From positions 62,001-126,000 of the forward strand of contig NZ_FMAF01000011.1 of NCBI RefSeq assembly GCF_900094565.1: a stretch of 64,000 nucleotides of DNA. The letters are read 5' to 3'. Below are positions 34,165 through 42,318 of the stretch, piece after piece. A model generated the notes under the pieces. It was given only the letters and a program-made list of their open reading frames with translations. It did not search any database and was not told the DNA's origin. This stretch comes from Martinezella lusitana (GTDB lineage: Bacteria; Pseudomonadota; Alphaproteobacteria; Rhizobiales; Rhizobiaceae). A program made the translations under genes and the position numbers. Each line of letters opens with the position of its first letter. The first letter of the stretch is position 1.

Positions 34165-35697
34165 TCAGCTCGCCATGTCCATAAGCGTCTGTTGCGTTGC
34201 TTCGGCACCGTCGATGATGCTGAGGAGCTGCCCCTGTTTGAAAATCGCGATCCTGTCGCTGAGCTGCATGATCTCCGGTGCCTCCGAGGAGACCACGAGG
34301 ACGCCGTTGCCCTTTGCCGCGAAGTCTCGCAGGAACGCGTAGATCTCCTGCTTGGAACCTTCGTCGATGCCACGCGTCGGTTCGTCGCAAATGAGAAGCT
34401 TTGGATTTGTCAGAAGGCACCGGGCCAGCACGACTTTTTGTTGGTTGCCCCCTGACAGAGTTTCGACGGCAACATCTGGCGACGCCGACTTGATCCTCTG
34501 TGAGACGATCATGTCTTGAACTGCGCTGCGCTCTTTGTCCCCGCGGATGAAACCGCTGATGGCCATCAAGGCCAGCGATGAAAGCGTGATGTTGTGGGCG
34601 ATCGATGCCGAGAGCACGAGACCACTGTCCTTGCGATCCTCGGTCACCATCGCCATTCCACGTTGAATTGCGTCCTTAGGACTGCCTGGCTTGACCTTAC
34701 CGCCGTTGAAGACAACTTCGCCTCCCGTTGGTGAGTGCAGCCCGAATATTGTCTCGAGGAACTCGGTTCGTCCGGACCCAAGCAGCCCGTAGATTCCGAC
34801 CACTTCGCCGGACGCCACGTCTAGCGAGATGTCTCGGAAATGAGGCCCGCGCGCCAAGTTCGAGACCGAAAGCAGGATTGGCGCGTCTTCGAGAGGCTTG
34901 CCCTTCTCGACCAGCTTGACTTCACGGCCGACGATCTGTGTCACAAGATGACGGCGGTCGATGTCTTTGATGTTTCCAGTCTCGATGAAACGGCCGTCGC
35001 GGAAGACTGTGTACTCATCCGCGATCTCGAAGATTTCGGTGAGTTTGTGAGACACGTAGATAATTGCGGAACCGCGCGCGGTGATCTTGCGGAGCGCGTT
35101 GAACAAGACATGGACTTCGTGTTCGCCGATAGCAGATGTCGGCTCGTCCATGATGACGATATGTGCCCGATAGCTGAGAGCCTTCGCAATTTCGACGAGC
35201 TGAATCTGGGCGAGGCTCAGCTCCCCCATCTTCTTGGCAGCGTCGACTTCAAAGCCGAGTTCATCGAGGAATGCCTGGGCGTCCCTGCGCATCTGGCTAA
35301 AATCGACGAGCACGCCAAGTCGCTTCGGCTCGCGGCCAAGGTAAAGGTTCTCGGCGACGGTCATCTCGGGGACGGGGGAAAGCTCCTGCGTGATGATCGC
35401 GATGCCGTGACGCAAGGCGTCAGCGGCGCTTTTGAAGTCGACCTGCTCGCCATCGATCTCCACTATCCCTCCATCGCGGCGGAGCAGTCCCATCGTGATG
35501 TTGAGGAATGTCGACTTGCCGGCGCCATTACCGCCGCACAAGGCATGGACGGTCCCGGCCTTTAGAGTTAGTCGGCCATCAACGAGCGCTGGGACGCCGT
35601 TGAACGACTTTTCCACGCCCTCGGCCCGCAGAACCACGCGCGCCGAAGACGACTGCGCGGTTCTCTGAACTGTTATCTTCTCAGTTGCGTTGACCAT
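34165..35697 (-). CDS. CUT2-family sugar ABC transporter ATP-binding protein
   Basis: A 510-residue double ATPase of the RbsA class. Domain 1 has an altered Walker A, GGNGAGKS (usually GENGAGKS), signature LSLAQIQ and Walker B IVIMDEPTSAI. Domain 2 has GLLGSGRTE and signature LSGGNQQKV with LLICDEPTRGID. It is the first gene of the operon. The start codon lies one base beyond operator F, and a GAGG about 14 bases upstream overlaps the operator edge, so initiation looks weak or regulated. Confidence 0.93.
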   Translation of the reverse strand: MVNATEKITVQRTAQSSSARVVLRAEGVEKSFNGVPALVDGRLTLKAGTVHALCGGNGAGKSTFLNITMGLLRRDGGIVEIDGEQVDFKSAADALRHGIAIITQELSPVPEMTVAENLYLGREPKRLGVLVDFSQMRRDAQAFLDELGFEVDAAKKMGELSLAQIQLVEIAKALSYRAHIVIMDEPTSAIGEHEVHVLFNALRKITARGSAIIYVSHKLTEIFEIADEYTVFRDGRFIETGNIKDIDRRHLVTQIVGREVKLVEKGKPLEDAPILLSVSNLARGPHFRDISLDVASGEVVGIYGLLGSGRTEFLETIFGLHSPTGGEVVFNGGKVKPGSPKDAIQRGMAMVTEDRKDSGLVLSASIAHNITLSSLALMAISGFIRGDKERSAVQDMIVSQRIKSASPDVAVETLSGGNQQKVVLARCLLTNPKLLICDEPTRGIDEGSKQEIYAFLRDFAAKGNGVLVVSSEAPEIMQLSDRIAIFKQGQLLSIIDGAEATQQTLMDMAS

Positions 35698-35713
35698 GAT
35701 ATGACGTCATACC
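35698..35713 (-). promoter_or_regulatory. Operator F of the GGTATRA regulon
   Basis: GGTATGACGTCATATC read on the minus strand, a 16-bp inverted pair containing the perfect 12-bp palindrome TATGACGTCATA. It abuts the start codon of the ATPase gene at 35697, so a bound protein would sit over the 5' end of the gene and its leader. Confidence 0.7.
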
Positions 35714-35766
35714 TCGTAAAATCGAAATCTATGCCGCGTGTGTGCGGATCGCATGCCGTATTGGTT

Positions 35767-36654
35767 CTACGCGGCGTCCAGTTCGAGGATCGCGCGTGCC
35801 TCCTGAGGTGTAGCCGGCTCACGTCCGACCTTTTGGGCAATCTCAACAGCGCGCGATATGACTTCCGCGTTCGTGGGTGTGCCGAACTCACGATAGGGAT
35901 AGTCGCCTATTCCAATAGCCATGTGGCCGCCCAGACGGCAGATCGCAGGAGCAATGTTCAAAAGATTGCCCCCAAGGCAATTGACCGTCCATTCGATCGG
36001 CCGGTCGTCGGGCAGAAATGCAAGATGCGCCATGAGACCCGCCTCGGTCGGCGGATGCCCGGTAATGTATCGCCCTCCCGTCAGGTGGAGGAGAAAGTAG
36101 GCCGGCCCCCTCACAAGGCCCGCGTCCATCAGAGCGATCGCGCGGCGCGTGAACCCAACAGACCAGGAAACCAGCTTCGGCTTTACGCCCTTTTCGGCCA
36201 AGGTACGCGCGTAGTGCGCGAGACTTTCGGTCGTGTTGAGATACAAACGTTCTGGATTTTCGAACCTGCGCGTCTCGGCATCCCAAAGCTCGAGATTGGC
36301 CGAGCCGGTATCGATGGGCGCAATATCGGGCTTCGTAGCAGGGTCCAATGCCAGGGTTGCGACCGTGTCGATGCGCTTCATGGCGTCGGCATCATTCGAG
36401 ATAAAGCCGAGCGTGGGAAGGATGAGTAGATCGGTCGCCTGCCTGACTTCGCGGATGATTTCGGCGTTTGCCTCAACGGTGTTTGTCGCACCGCCGTCGG
36501 CTGTCCTGGCATGATAGTGGAGAATCGCCGCTCCCGCCTTGCGGGCTGCAACGGCGGCCTCAACGATCTCGTCGGCGGTGTATGGGATATTAGGGTTGGA
36601 TGTGCGCGGCGCGTACTCGTTGACCCTGGCTTCGAGGATGATTTTCTTTTGCAT
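35767..36654 (-). CDS. Beta-keto acid cleavage enzyme (BKACE, DUF849)
   Basis: A 295-residue TIM-barrel enzyme of the 3-keto-5-aminohexanoate cleavage family. It begins KKIILEARVNEYAPR, has the zinc motif ILHYHARTADGG and the loop YFLLHLTGG, and ends AQKVGREPATPQEARAIL. Members condense a beta-keto acid with acetyl-CoA and split it. TAAGGAG precedes the ATG at 36654. It lies ten bases after the DUF1537 kinase gene. In a sugar-acid pathway it could cleave a 3-keto acid such as an oxo-aldonate, but the true substrate is unknown. Confidence 0.88.
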   Translation of the reverse strand: MQKKIILEARVNEYAPRTSNPNIPYTADEIVEAAVAARKAGAAILHYHARTADGGATNTVEANAEIIREVRQATDLLILPTLGFISNDADAMKRIDTVATLALDPATKPDIAPIDTGSANLELWDAETRRFENPERLYLNTTESLAHYARTLAEKGVKPKLVSWSVGFTRRAIALMDAGLVRGPAYFLLHLTGGRYITGHPPTEAGLMAHLAFLPDDRPIEWTVNCLGGNLLNIAPAICRLGGHMAIGIGDYPYREFGTPTNAEVISRAVEIAQKVGREPATPQEARAILELDAA

Positions 36655-36664
36655 CTTTTGCTCC

Positions 36665-38017
36665 TTACGCCGCCAGATAACCCGAGGTGCCCGCCTTTGC
36701 CCGCAGGAAGAAGTCATCGGCACCAATCTGCCCGCCCTTCAGCATGACTTCGAGGCCATCGACTTCGGCGTCGCCCGGCGCATCCAGGCGGCAGACATGG
36801 CAATTTTGAACTTCGTCAAAAACGGCGATCTCGAGCGCTTCGGCGCCGATTGTCCGCACCGCATAGCTCGAACTGTCACCGCCCGAAAACACGATCCGCG
36901 GCAAGGAAACCGCGCGGCGCACGGCACGCGCAACGTCACAGTAGATGGCGCCCAAGCGTTCCGCGGGAACATCGCTGCCGGCCAGGCGGCCGGTTTCCCC
37001 GCGAGCCGTGTAGATGATTGTAGATCGACCGCGCACAAGGCTCTCGATCGCCTTCAAAGCAGCCTCCCGCGCAACTGCGTCAGCATCATCATCGGACCGG
37101 ACTGTCGAGACATCCAAGTGGACAAGGTTCCACCCGGAAGCTTCGGCCACCGCAATCTGGCGCCCGGTTTGCAGGGCGCAACTACCTGATAAGACGAGTA
37201 GATTTTCGACGCCGGCAATCTCCGTCTTGACGGGCTCCGCCGACGATAGCAGGCCCAAGCGGGCCCAAAGAGCGCCGAGTTGTTGCGCCAAGCCTTGAGC
37301 TGCAAGCGCGAACATCGGACGTGTCGGATACCGCGCCCAGAGCAGATCGGCGACAGCCGCAAGATCCGCATTTTCGAGCCCATCGAAAATGACCCCTGCC
37401 CCCTCTTGGAAGGCCTTGAAGACACGCTCCTCCATTGCCGAGCGGTTCCGGATTGCGGGAAGCGTGACGTTGACGAATTCCTTATCTGTCTGCCCAGCCA
37501 GATGCATGCGCAGATCCGCCTCGTGCATCGGCGTCCTGGGGTGGCGCGACATGCTCGGGTGCCGGTCGAGCCGCTCAATCCTGTCGGCAAAGCGCGCGAA
37601 ATGATTTCCGAAACAGGTGTAGCGCCCGAAGTCCGGGGTCGCGGCGAGGACTGGAACGTCCCTCTTGCCGAAGTGAGCCGCAGCGCGCGCCAGAACAGCA
37701 CCATAGCTTCCAACGGTGGGCGACGAGTCGAACGTCGAACAGATCTTGTATTGGATAAGCGGACTGTTGAGGGTGCGCATGATCGAAAACGCGCTGTCAA
37801 GCTCCTCGTCGAGCTCGACGCCGGACAACGCCCTTGCGGTACCGGCGAAGCCAAGCACATCATAAGACAGAGCATCTGTTGACGCCGTCTGTGCTGAAGG
37901 GCGTGCGAGATAGAGTTTTCCCTTCACACCACTGCGATGGAACTGCGCCAGGTTTTCGGAAGAACCCGTGAAGTCGTCGCCGTAAAACACGGCCTTGAGC
38001 TTGCCAGCTGATGTCAT
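36665..38017 (-). CDS. Four-carbon acid sugar kinase family protein (DUF1537; OiaK-like)
   Basis: A 450-residue DUF1537 kinase. The N-terminal substrate domain has AVFYGDDFTGSSENL, a divergent form of the usual DDFTGA. The C-terminal nucleotide domain has IVFSGGDSSSYAVR. GGGAGGATC precedes the ATG at 38017. The family phosphorylates 3-oxo-tetronates, and in the apionate pathway 3-oxo-isoapionate (OiaK). It is the first gene of the leftward operon that later includes the RuBisCO-like gene, so an OiaK-like role is a good inference. It is clearly different from the second DUF1537 protein at 54814. Confidence 0.85.
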   Translation of the reverse strand: MTSAGKLKAVFYGDDFTGSSENLAQFHRSGVKGKLYLARPSAQTASTDALSYDVLGFAGTARALSGVELDEELDSAFSIMRTLNSPLIQYKICSTFDSSPTVGSYGAVLARAAAHFGKRDVPVLAATPDFGRYTCFGNHFARFADRIERLDRHPSMSRHPRTPMHEADLRMHLAGQTDKEFVNVTLPAIRNRSAMEERVFKAFQEGAGVIFDGLENADLAAVADLLWARYPTRPMFALAAQGLAQQLGALWARLGLLSSAEPVKTEIAGVENLLVLSGSCALQTGRQIAVAEASGWNLVHLDVSTVRSDDDADAVAREAALKAIESLVRGRSTIIYTARGETGRLAGSDVPAERLGAIYCDVARAVRRAVSLPRIVFSGGDSSSYAVRTIGAEALEIAVFDEVQNCHVCRLDAPGDAEVDGLEVMLKGGQIGADDFFLRAKAGTSGYLAA

Positions 38018-38118
38018 CGGATCCTCCCAATATCCCGGCCGAGGATATCTTCCTCCATACATCAGCCGGGCTTCACTCTTGACAATACTCATAGAAGCAG
38101 CTCATAACTCTGTCAAGG

Positions 38119-38146
38119 TCATACCTTATACCTTATACCTCATATC
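38119..38146 (+). promoter_or_regulatory. Operator B of the GGTATRA regulon
   Basis: Three tandem 7-mers, TCATACC, TTATACC, TTATACC (38119-38139), plus a degenerate fourth (TCATATC). It lies in the divergent promoter region between the kinase gene (leftward) and the SDR gene (rightward), 23 bases before the SDR start, so it can control both. Confidence 0.8.
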
Positions 38147-38168
38147 GAGAAAATTGGAGGACGACGAG

Positions 38169-38963
38169 ATGAGACTTTCTGGACGCACTGCCGTGGTGAC
38201 GGGCGCTGGCCGGGGCATCGGACTGGCAATCGCTGAAGCCTATGTTCGCGAAGGCGCGAATGTCGTTATCGTCGACCGCGATCTGGAAGTGGCGAACGAA
38301 GCCGCCGAGCGGCTTGGGGAGCGGGCTTTGGCCGTCCGCGCCGATATTTCGGTCAACGAAGACGTTGAGACGATCGTTAAGGAAACGATTGGCCGGTTCG
38401 GCACGGTCGACATACTCGTGAACAACGCGGGCGTGGGCGCAACCACTCTGTTTCTCGAAAGCTCAAGGGAGGAATTCGAACGCGTCGTCCGGATCAATCT
38501 GACCGGAACATTCCTCGTGGCGCAAGCCTTTGCTCGGATCATGGCCGCCAAAGGCTATGGGCGGATCATCAATATCGCTTCGCTGTCCGGTCAGAAGGGC
38601 GGTGTCGGACGTTCGGCCTATGGAGCCTCAAAGGCCGGCGTCGAACTCCTCACGAAGGTTATGGCGGTGGAACTCGCGGAATCGGGAATCAACGTGAATA
38701 ACATCGCACCGGGCCCGATATTGACCGAGGTCTCGAAAGTCATGCACACGGTCGAAACGCGTGACGCCTATCATCGGCTAGTTCCGCAACGCCGTTATGG
38801 CGAACCATCGGAAATCGCTGATGCCGCGGTGTTCCTGGCGAGCGACGATGCTGCCTATATTACGGGGCACACCCTGAACGTCGACGGCGGCTTCCTGGCC
38901 GCTGGCCTCATGTTCCCATTCGATCCAAAAGCCTCGAAGCGGCTGGGACAAATCAGCGAATAA
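38169..38963 (+). CDS. Short-chain dehydrogenase/reductase (polyol/sugar type)
   Basis: A 264-residue classical SDR. Cofactor motif VVTGAGRGIGLAIAEA with an acidic residue after the second strand (VDRDLE), which suggests NAD preference. NNAG is in LVNNAGVGAT, catalytic Ser in INIASLSGQKG, Tyr/Lys in YGASKAG. The ATG at 38169 has GGAGG eight bases upstream. The upstream frame is not coding. Operator B places it in the same regulon as the kinase, so it probably oxidises or reduces a sugar or sugar-acid intermediate. Confidence 0.9.
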   Translation: MRLSGRTAVVTGAGRGIGLAIAEAYVREGANVVIVDRDLEVANEAAERLGERALAVRADISVNEDVETIVKETIGRFGTVDILVNNAGVGATTLFLESSREEFERVVRINLTGTFLVAQAFARIMAAKGYGRIINIASLSGQKGGVGRSAYGASKAGVELLTKVMAVELAESGINVNNIAPGPILTEVSKVMHTVETRDAYHRLVPQRRYGEPSEIADAAVFLASDDAAYITGHTLNVDGGFLAAGLMFPFDPKASKRLGQISE

Positions 38964-39016
38964 CCTGGAGAAGTGGCCAGTTCGACGTTCGGCATTTGTC
39001 GCAAGCGGTAAAACGC

Positions 39017-39032
39017 GGTATGACCTCGTACC
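39017..39032 (+). promoter_or_regulatory. Operator G (autoregulatory) of the GGTATRA regulon
   Basis: GGTATGACCTCGTACC, the 7-2-7 inverted pair with one mismatch (TCGTACC for TCATACC). It lies 32 bases before the start of the GntR gene, the expected position for autorepression. Confidence 0.7.
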
Positions 39033-39063
39033 TTTTCGATTTCTGATTGGAGCGTGACCAGGA

Positions 39064-39765
39064 ATGCTGTCTGTTGACCCAAAGAAAATCCCAAGCCGGC
39101 TGGACATAGCGCTCGACTACATTACGGGCGAAATTGCCAAAGGCAACCTCGGGCCTGGTGACAAACTTCCCAATGAAAAAGAGCTGGCCCAGCTTCTCGG
39201 GATCAGTCGCACTCCAATCAGAGAGGCGATCAAAACGCTCGCGGTCTCGGGTCTTGTCGAGACGCGTCATGGCTTTGGAAATTACATCCGTAAGGACGAA
39301 GGCCTTCCGGCGATGCCGCTCGCGATGTTTCAGCTCTATCTTCAGAGCTCGACGCCTGAGATGCTGATGGAACTGCGATACATTTTCGACCGCAACTGTT
39401 CAGAACTCGCGTCGCTGCGGCGTACGGACGAAGACCTCGCCACGATGAGAGAGTGCATCGACCGACTAAAAAGGCTGTCGGAGGATGCGAACTCCGCGAT
39501 CGAAGATCTCCTCAAGGCCGATCTCGATTTCCACCGAGCAATATACAAAGCTGCCGGAAACCCGTTGATCGTCGTGATCGCCGACTTCGTGCTGACGATG
39601 GTCGCGCCTTGGGTGCAAAAATCGCTAGAGGTCAGTGGCAAATGGCGCGCAGTCGATCTCCACGAACACATGTTTCAGATGATCCGGGACAGAAAGACCG
39701 GTGACCTCAGCCGCGAAAGCGTCGAGGAAAACATGGAACACTTCCGCACATCCCTGCTGAAATGA
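39064..39765 (+). CDS. GntR-family regulator (FadR/FCD), probable master of the GGTATRA regulon
   Basis: A 233-residue FCD-type GntR protein. The winged helix includes GDKLPNEKELAQLLGISRTP and IREAIKTLAVSGLVETRHGFG. The FCD domain has metal-ligand Asp/His positions in LLKADLDFHRAIYKA and VDLHEHMFQMI. An operator copy (39017) sits just upstream and further copies flank the surrounding operons. E. coli NanR, of the same family, reads tandem GGTATA repeats, which supports this assignment. The inducer is likely a pathway sugar acid or sugar phosphate. Confidence 0.92.
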   Translation: MLSVDPKKIPSRLDIALDYITGEIAKGNLGPGDKLPNEKELAQLLGISRTPIREAIKTLAVSGLVETRHGFGNYIRKDEGLPAMPLAMFQLYLQSSTPEMLMELRYIFDRNCSELASLRRTDEDLATMRECIDRLKRLSEDANSAIEDLLKADLDFHRAIYKAAGNPLIVVIADFVLTMVAPWVQKSLEVSGKWRAVDLHEHMFQMIRDRKTGDLSRESVEENMEHFRTSLLK

Positions 39766-39922
39766 CAGCCAGGGCATCACGTCAAGGCGTGGCGCATCTT
39801 GCATTTCCCGCAGGTCGCACTGCGATCATCACCGGCGGCATCTGAAGGCGGACGCGAAGCCCGGATACCGTATGCCGCCCGGCCTATTCGCCGGGTTCTG
39901 AAAATTGCCAGAAAACGATAAT

Positions 39923-39947
39923 GCGCCAGGCTGATTGCGCCTGGCGC
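39923..39947 (-). terminator. Terminator of the transketolase-to-derI operon
   Basis: A perfect 9-bp stem, GCGCCAGGC with GCCTGGCGC, with a seven-base loop. Read leftward it is followed by ATTATCGTTTT, giving a T-rich tail. It lies 35 bases past the derI stop and between convergent genes. Confidence 0.7.
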
Positions 39948-39981
39948 GTCGACCGCGAGCAATGCTTGCCCAGCCTTCCAA

Positions 39982-40437
39982 CTAGCGGGTGTGGTATTTC
40001 GTATCGACCTCGTCGATGGCGGCAACATTGCTGGCCGAGCGACCGTTCTCGTCGAACCTCTGGGCGAGGAAGGAGTCGACGATCGTCTTCGCAAGTTCCG
40101 ATCCAATGACGCGGGCGCCCATGGTAATGATCTGGGCGTTGTTCGACAACGCCGCCCGCTCGGCGGAATAAGTATCGTGTGTGAGGGCTGCCCTAATACC
40201 CGGCACCTTGTTTGCCGAAATGCAGACGCCGATCCCGGTGCCGCACACCAGGATGGCCTTGTCATAGGTGCCGTCGAGCACGCCGTTGGCGACCCTGTCG
40301 GAGAGGTTCGCATAGAAATCGTCGAGACCGGCGTCCGTCCGGGAGACCTCGAACACCTCGAAACGGTCCTTGAGATAATCGGCGAGGACCTTGGCGAGGC
40401 CTTCGCCCGCGCTGTCGCCTGCTACTGCAATTTTCAT
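39982..40437 (-). CDS. derI: D-erythrulose-4-phosphate isomerase (RpiB family)
   Basis: A 151-residue RpiB/LacAB-fold isomerase. The start at 40437 has GAGGAG eight bases upstream, and the protein then begins MKIAVAGDSAGEGLAKVL as expected. The active-site segment is LVCGTGIGVCISANKV, and a conserved LTHDTYSAERAALSNN follows. This closely resembles DerI/EryI of the Brucella/rhizobial erythritol locus rather than ribose-5-phosphate isomerase B. It converts D-erythrulose 4-phosphate to D-erythrose 4-phosphate. It is last in the operon 45332-39982, 12 bases after lerI. Confidence 0.9.
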   Translation of the reverse strand: MKIAVAGDSAGEGLAKVLADYLKDRFEVFEVSRTDAGLDDFYANLSDRVANGVLDGTYDKAILVCGTGIGVCISANKVPGIRAALTHDTYSAERAALSNNAQIITMGARVIGSELAKTIVDSFLAQRFDENGRSASNVAAIDEVDTKYHTR

Positions 40438-40449
40438 CTTCATCACTCC

Positions 40450-41220
40450 TCAGATTTTGGCCGCGCACTTTTCGAGGATGTCGAGGTAGCCCTCGATCTT
40501 CCAGGCCGAGCGGCCGATGAACAGCCCATCGACATGGGGGCAGGATATGAGCTCTTCGCAGTTGTCCGCGTTGACCGAACCGCCGTAGAGGCAGGGAATG
40601 CGCCGGCCGAGCACGGCTTCCGCGAACGCGATGATCTCGGCCTGGCGGGCGTCGGCGTAGTCCGCTGTCGCGGGGATCCCATCGACGCCAATGGCCCAAA
40701 CAGGCTCGTAGGCAAGCAGTATCGGTTTGTGCTTCTGGTCTGTAGAAAGGCATCCCAACGCGCCGCGAACCTGGCGCTCGAGGACGTCGCGGGCTCGCCC
40801 GGCCTCGCGTTCGGAAAGTGTCTCCCCTATGCAGATGAGCGGGATCAAGCCGTGGCGAACCGCCGCCCCGACTTTCAGTCCTACCGTCACGTCCGTCTCA
40901 CCGAAATGTTCACGCCTCTCGGAGTGACCAAGCTCGACGATGTCGAGGTTGCAGTCCTTGAGCATCAAGGGTGAAATCTCGCCCGTCCAGGCGCCCTCCT
41001 CGTCCCAATGCATGTTCTGCGCGCCGACCTTCACCGACGTGCCCGCCAACGTGGTCTTCACTTCCCGGACAACAGTGAAAGGAGGGATGACAAAGCGCTG
41101 GATGCGCGGATGGGACGTGATGTCTGCGGCCCTGAGACCGTGCGCAAACTGCGCGGCATCGGCAAGCGTCTTGTTCATCTTCCAGCTGGTGCCAATCCAG
41201 AGGGTTTTCTTCTCGGTCAT
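40450..41220 (-). CDS. lerI: L-erythrulose-1-phosphate isomerase (TIM family)
   Basis: A 256-residue triosephosphate-isomerase-fold enzyme. The opening WIGTSWKMNKTLADA, with Ser inserted before the Trp-Lys-Met-Asn motif, marks the LerI/EryH subgroup. Catalytic His is in VELGHSERREHFGE and Glu in LAYEPVWAIG. The phosphate loop is CLYGGSVNADN. It interconverts L-erythrulose 1-phosphate and D-erythrulose 4-phosphate. Together with derI it channels a C4 ketose phosphate into D-erythrose 4-phosphate. A plain glycolytic TpiA role is less likely given the motif and neighbours. Confidence 0.9.
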   Translation of the reverse strand: MTEKKTLWIGTSWKMNKTLADAAQFAHGLRAADITSHPRIQRFVIPPFTVVREVKTTLAGTSVKVGAQNMHWDEEGAWTGEISPLMLKDCNLDIVELGHSERREHFGETDVTVGLKVGAAVRHGLIPLICIGETLSEREAGRARDVLERQVRGALGCLSTDQKHKPILLAYEPVWAIGVDGIPATADYADARQAEIIAFAEAVLGRRIPCLYGGSVNADNCEELISCPHVDGLFIGRSAWKIEGYLDILEKCAAKI

Positions 41221-41262
41221 CGCCGCTTCACCACGTTTGCGTTCAAATGGATGTTGGCCGAC

Positions 41263-42312
41263 CTAGAGCGAGCCGGCTCGATACCGCTTCGCCATTTCCG
41301 CGAGCGGCACAACATGAATGGAGCTTGCGCGTCCTGCCGTTCCGAAAGCTTCGAATCTCTCGCGGCACAGCTTTGAAAGCGCCGTCATTGCAGGCTTCAA
41401 ATATTTGCGAGGGTCGAATTCTGTCGGATCTTCGGACAGCACTCGGCGCACCTGCCCGGTCATTGCCATGCGGCAATCAGTGTCGATGTTGACCTTTCGC
41501 ACACCATGCCGAATGCCGCGCAGGATTTCCTCGAGCGGCACGCCCCAGGTGGGCTTCATCCGCCCGCCGAAGCGATTGAAAATTTCTTGCAACTCCTCCG
41601 GCACGCTTGACGAACCGTGCATGACGAGATGGGTATTCGGAAGTTTCCGGTGGATCGCCTCGATAACATCCATTGCCAGCACGTCACCGTCCGGCCGGCG
41701 TGAGAACTTGTAGGCGCCATGGCTGGTGCCCATTGCGACGGCAAGCGCATCCACCTTGGTCTCCGCGACAAATTTCGCCGCCTCCTCCGGATCGGTCAAA
41801 AGCTGATGCGGATCGAGCTTGCCTTCGACGCCGTGACCGTCTTCCGCCTCGCCCGTACCGGTCTCAAGCGAGCCCAGAACGCCAAGCTCCCCTTCCACCG
41901 AAACCCCTGCCCAATGGGCCGTGTCGCTGACGCTTCTCGTGACCTTGACGTTGTAGTCCCAATCCGCCGCGGTTTTCCCGTCAGCAAGGATCGATCCGTC
42001 CATCATGACGGACGTAAAACCATGCTGGATCGCGGTGACGCAGGTGCTCGGTTCGTTTCCGTGGTCAAGATGGACGCAAACGGGGATATGCGGATAGATT
42101 TCCGTCACAGCCTCCATCATGTGCTTGAGCATGATGTCGTTGACATAGGCTCGGGCCCCACGGCTCGCCTGGAGAATCACAGGCGAATCCGTTCCGTCGG
42201 CCGCTTCCATGATGGCAAGCGCCTGTTCCATGTTGTTAATGTTGAACGCCGGTACGCCGTAGCCGTGTTCGGCGGCATCATCCAGCAGCTGGCGGAGAGT
42301 AATCCTGGCCAT
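41263..42312 (-). CDS. fba: Fructose/sedoheptulose-bisphosphate aldolase, class II (Calvin-cycle type)
   Basis: A 349-residue zinc aldolase of the CbbA/FbaA type. Zinc ligands are in VCVHLDHGNEPS, with further His in LVMHGSSSVPEE and the GTSHGAYKF segment. VRKVNIDTDCRMAMTGQVRR closes the barrel. It makes fructose 1,6-bisphosphate, or sedoheptulose 1,7-bisphosphate from erythrose 4-phosphate plus dihydroxyacetone phosphate. The linkage with lerI/derI and an FBPase points to the sedoheptulose reaction. It lies six bases after the FBPase gene. Confidence 0.93.
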   Translation of the reverse strand: MARITLRQLLDDAAEHGYGVPAFNINNMEQALAIMEAADGTDSPVILQASRGARAYVNDIMLKHMMEAVTEIYPHIPVCVHLDHGNEPSTCVTAIQHGFTSVMMDGSILADGKTAADWDYNVKVTRSVSDTAHWAGVSVEGELGVLGSLETGTGEAEDGHGVEGKLDPHQLLTDPEEAAKFVAETKVDALAVAMGTSHGAYKFSRRPDGDVLAMDVIEAIHRKLPNTHLVMHGSSSVPEELQEIFNRFGGRMKPTWGVPLEEILRGIRHGVRKVNIDTDCRMAMTGQVRRVLSEDPTEFDPRKYLKPAMTALSKLCRERFEAFGTAGRASSIHVVPLAEMAKRYRAGSL

Positions 42313-42318
42313 GACGTG

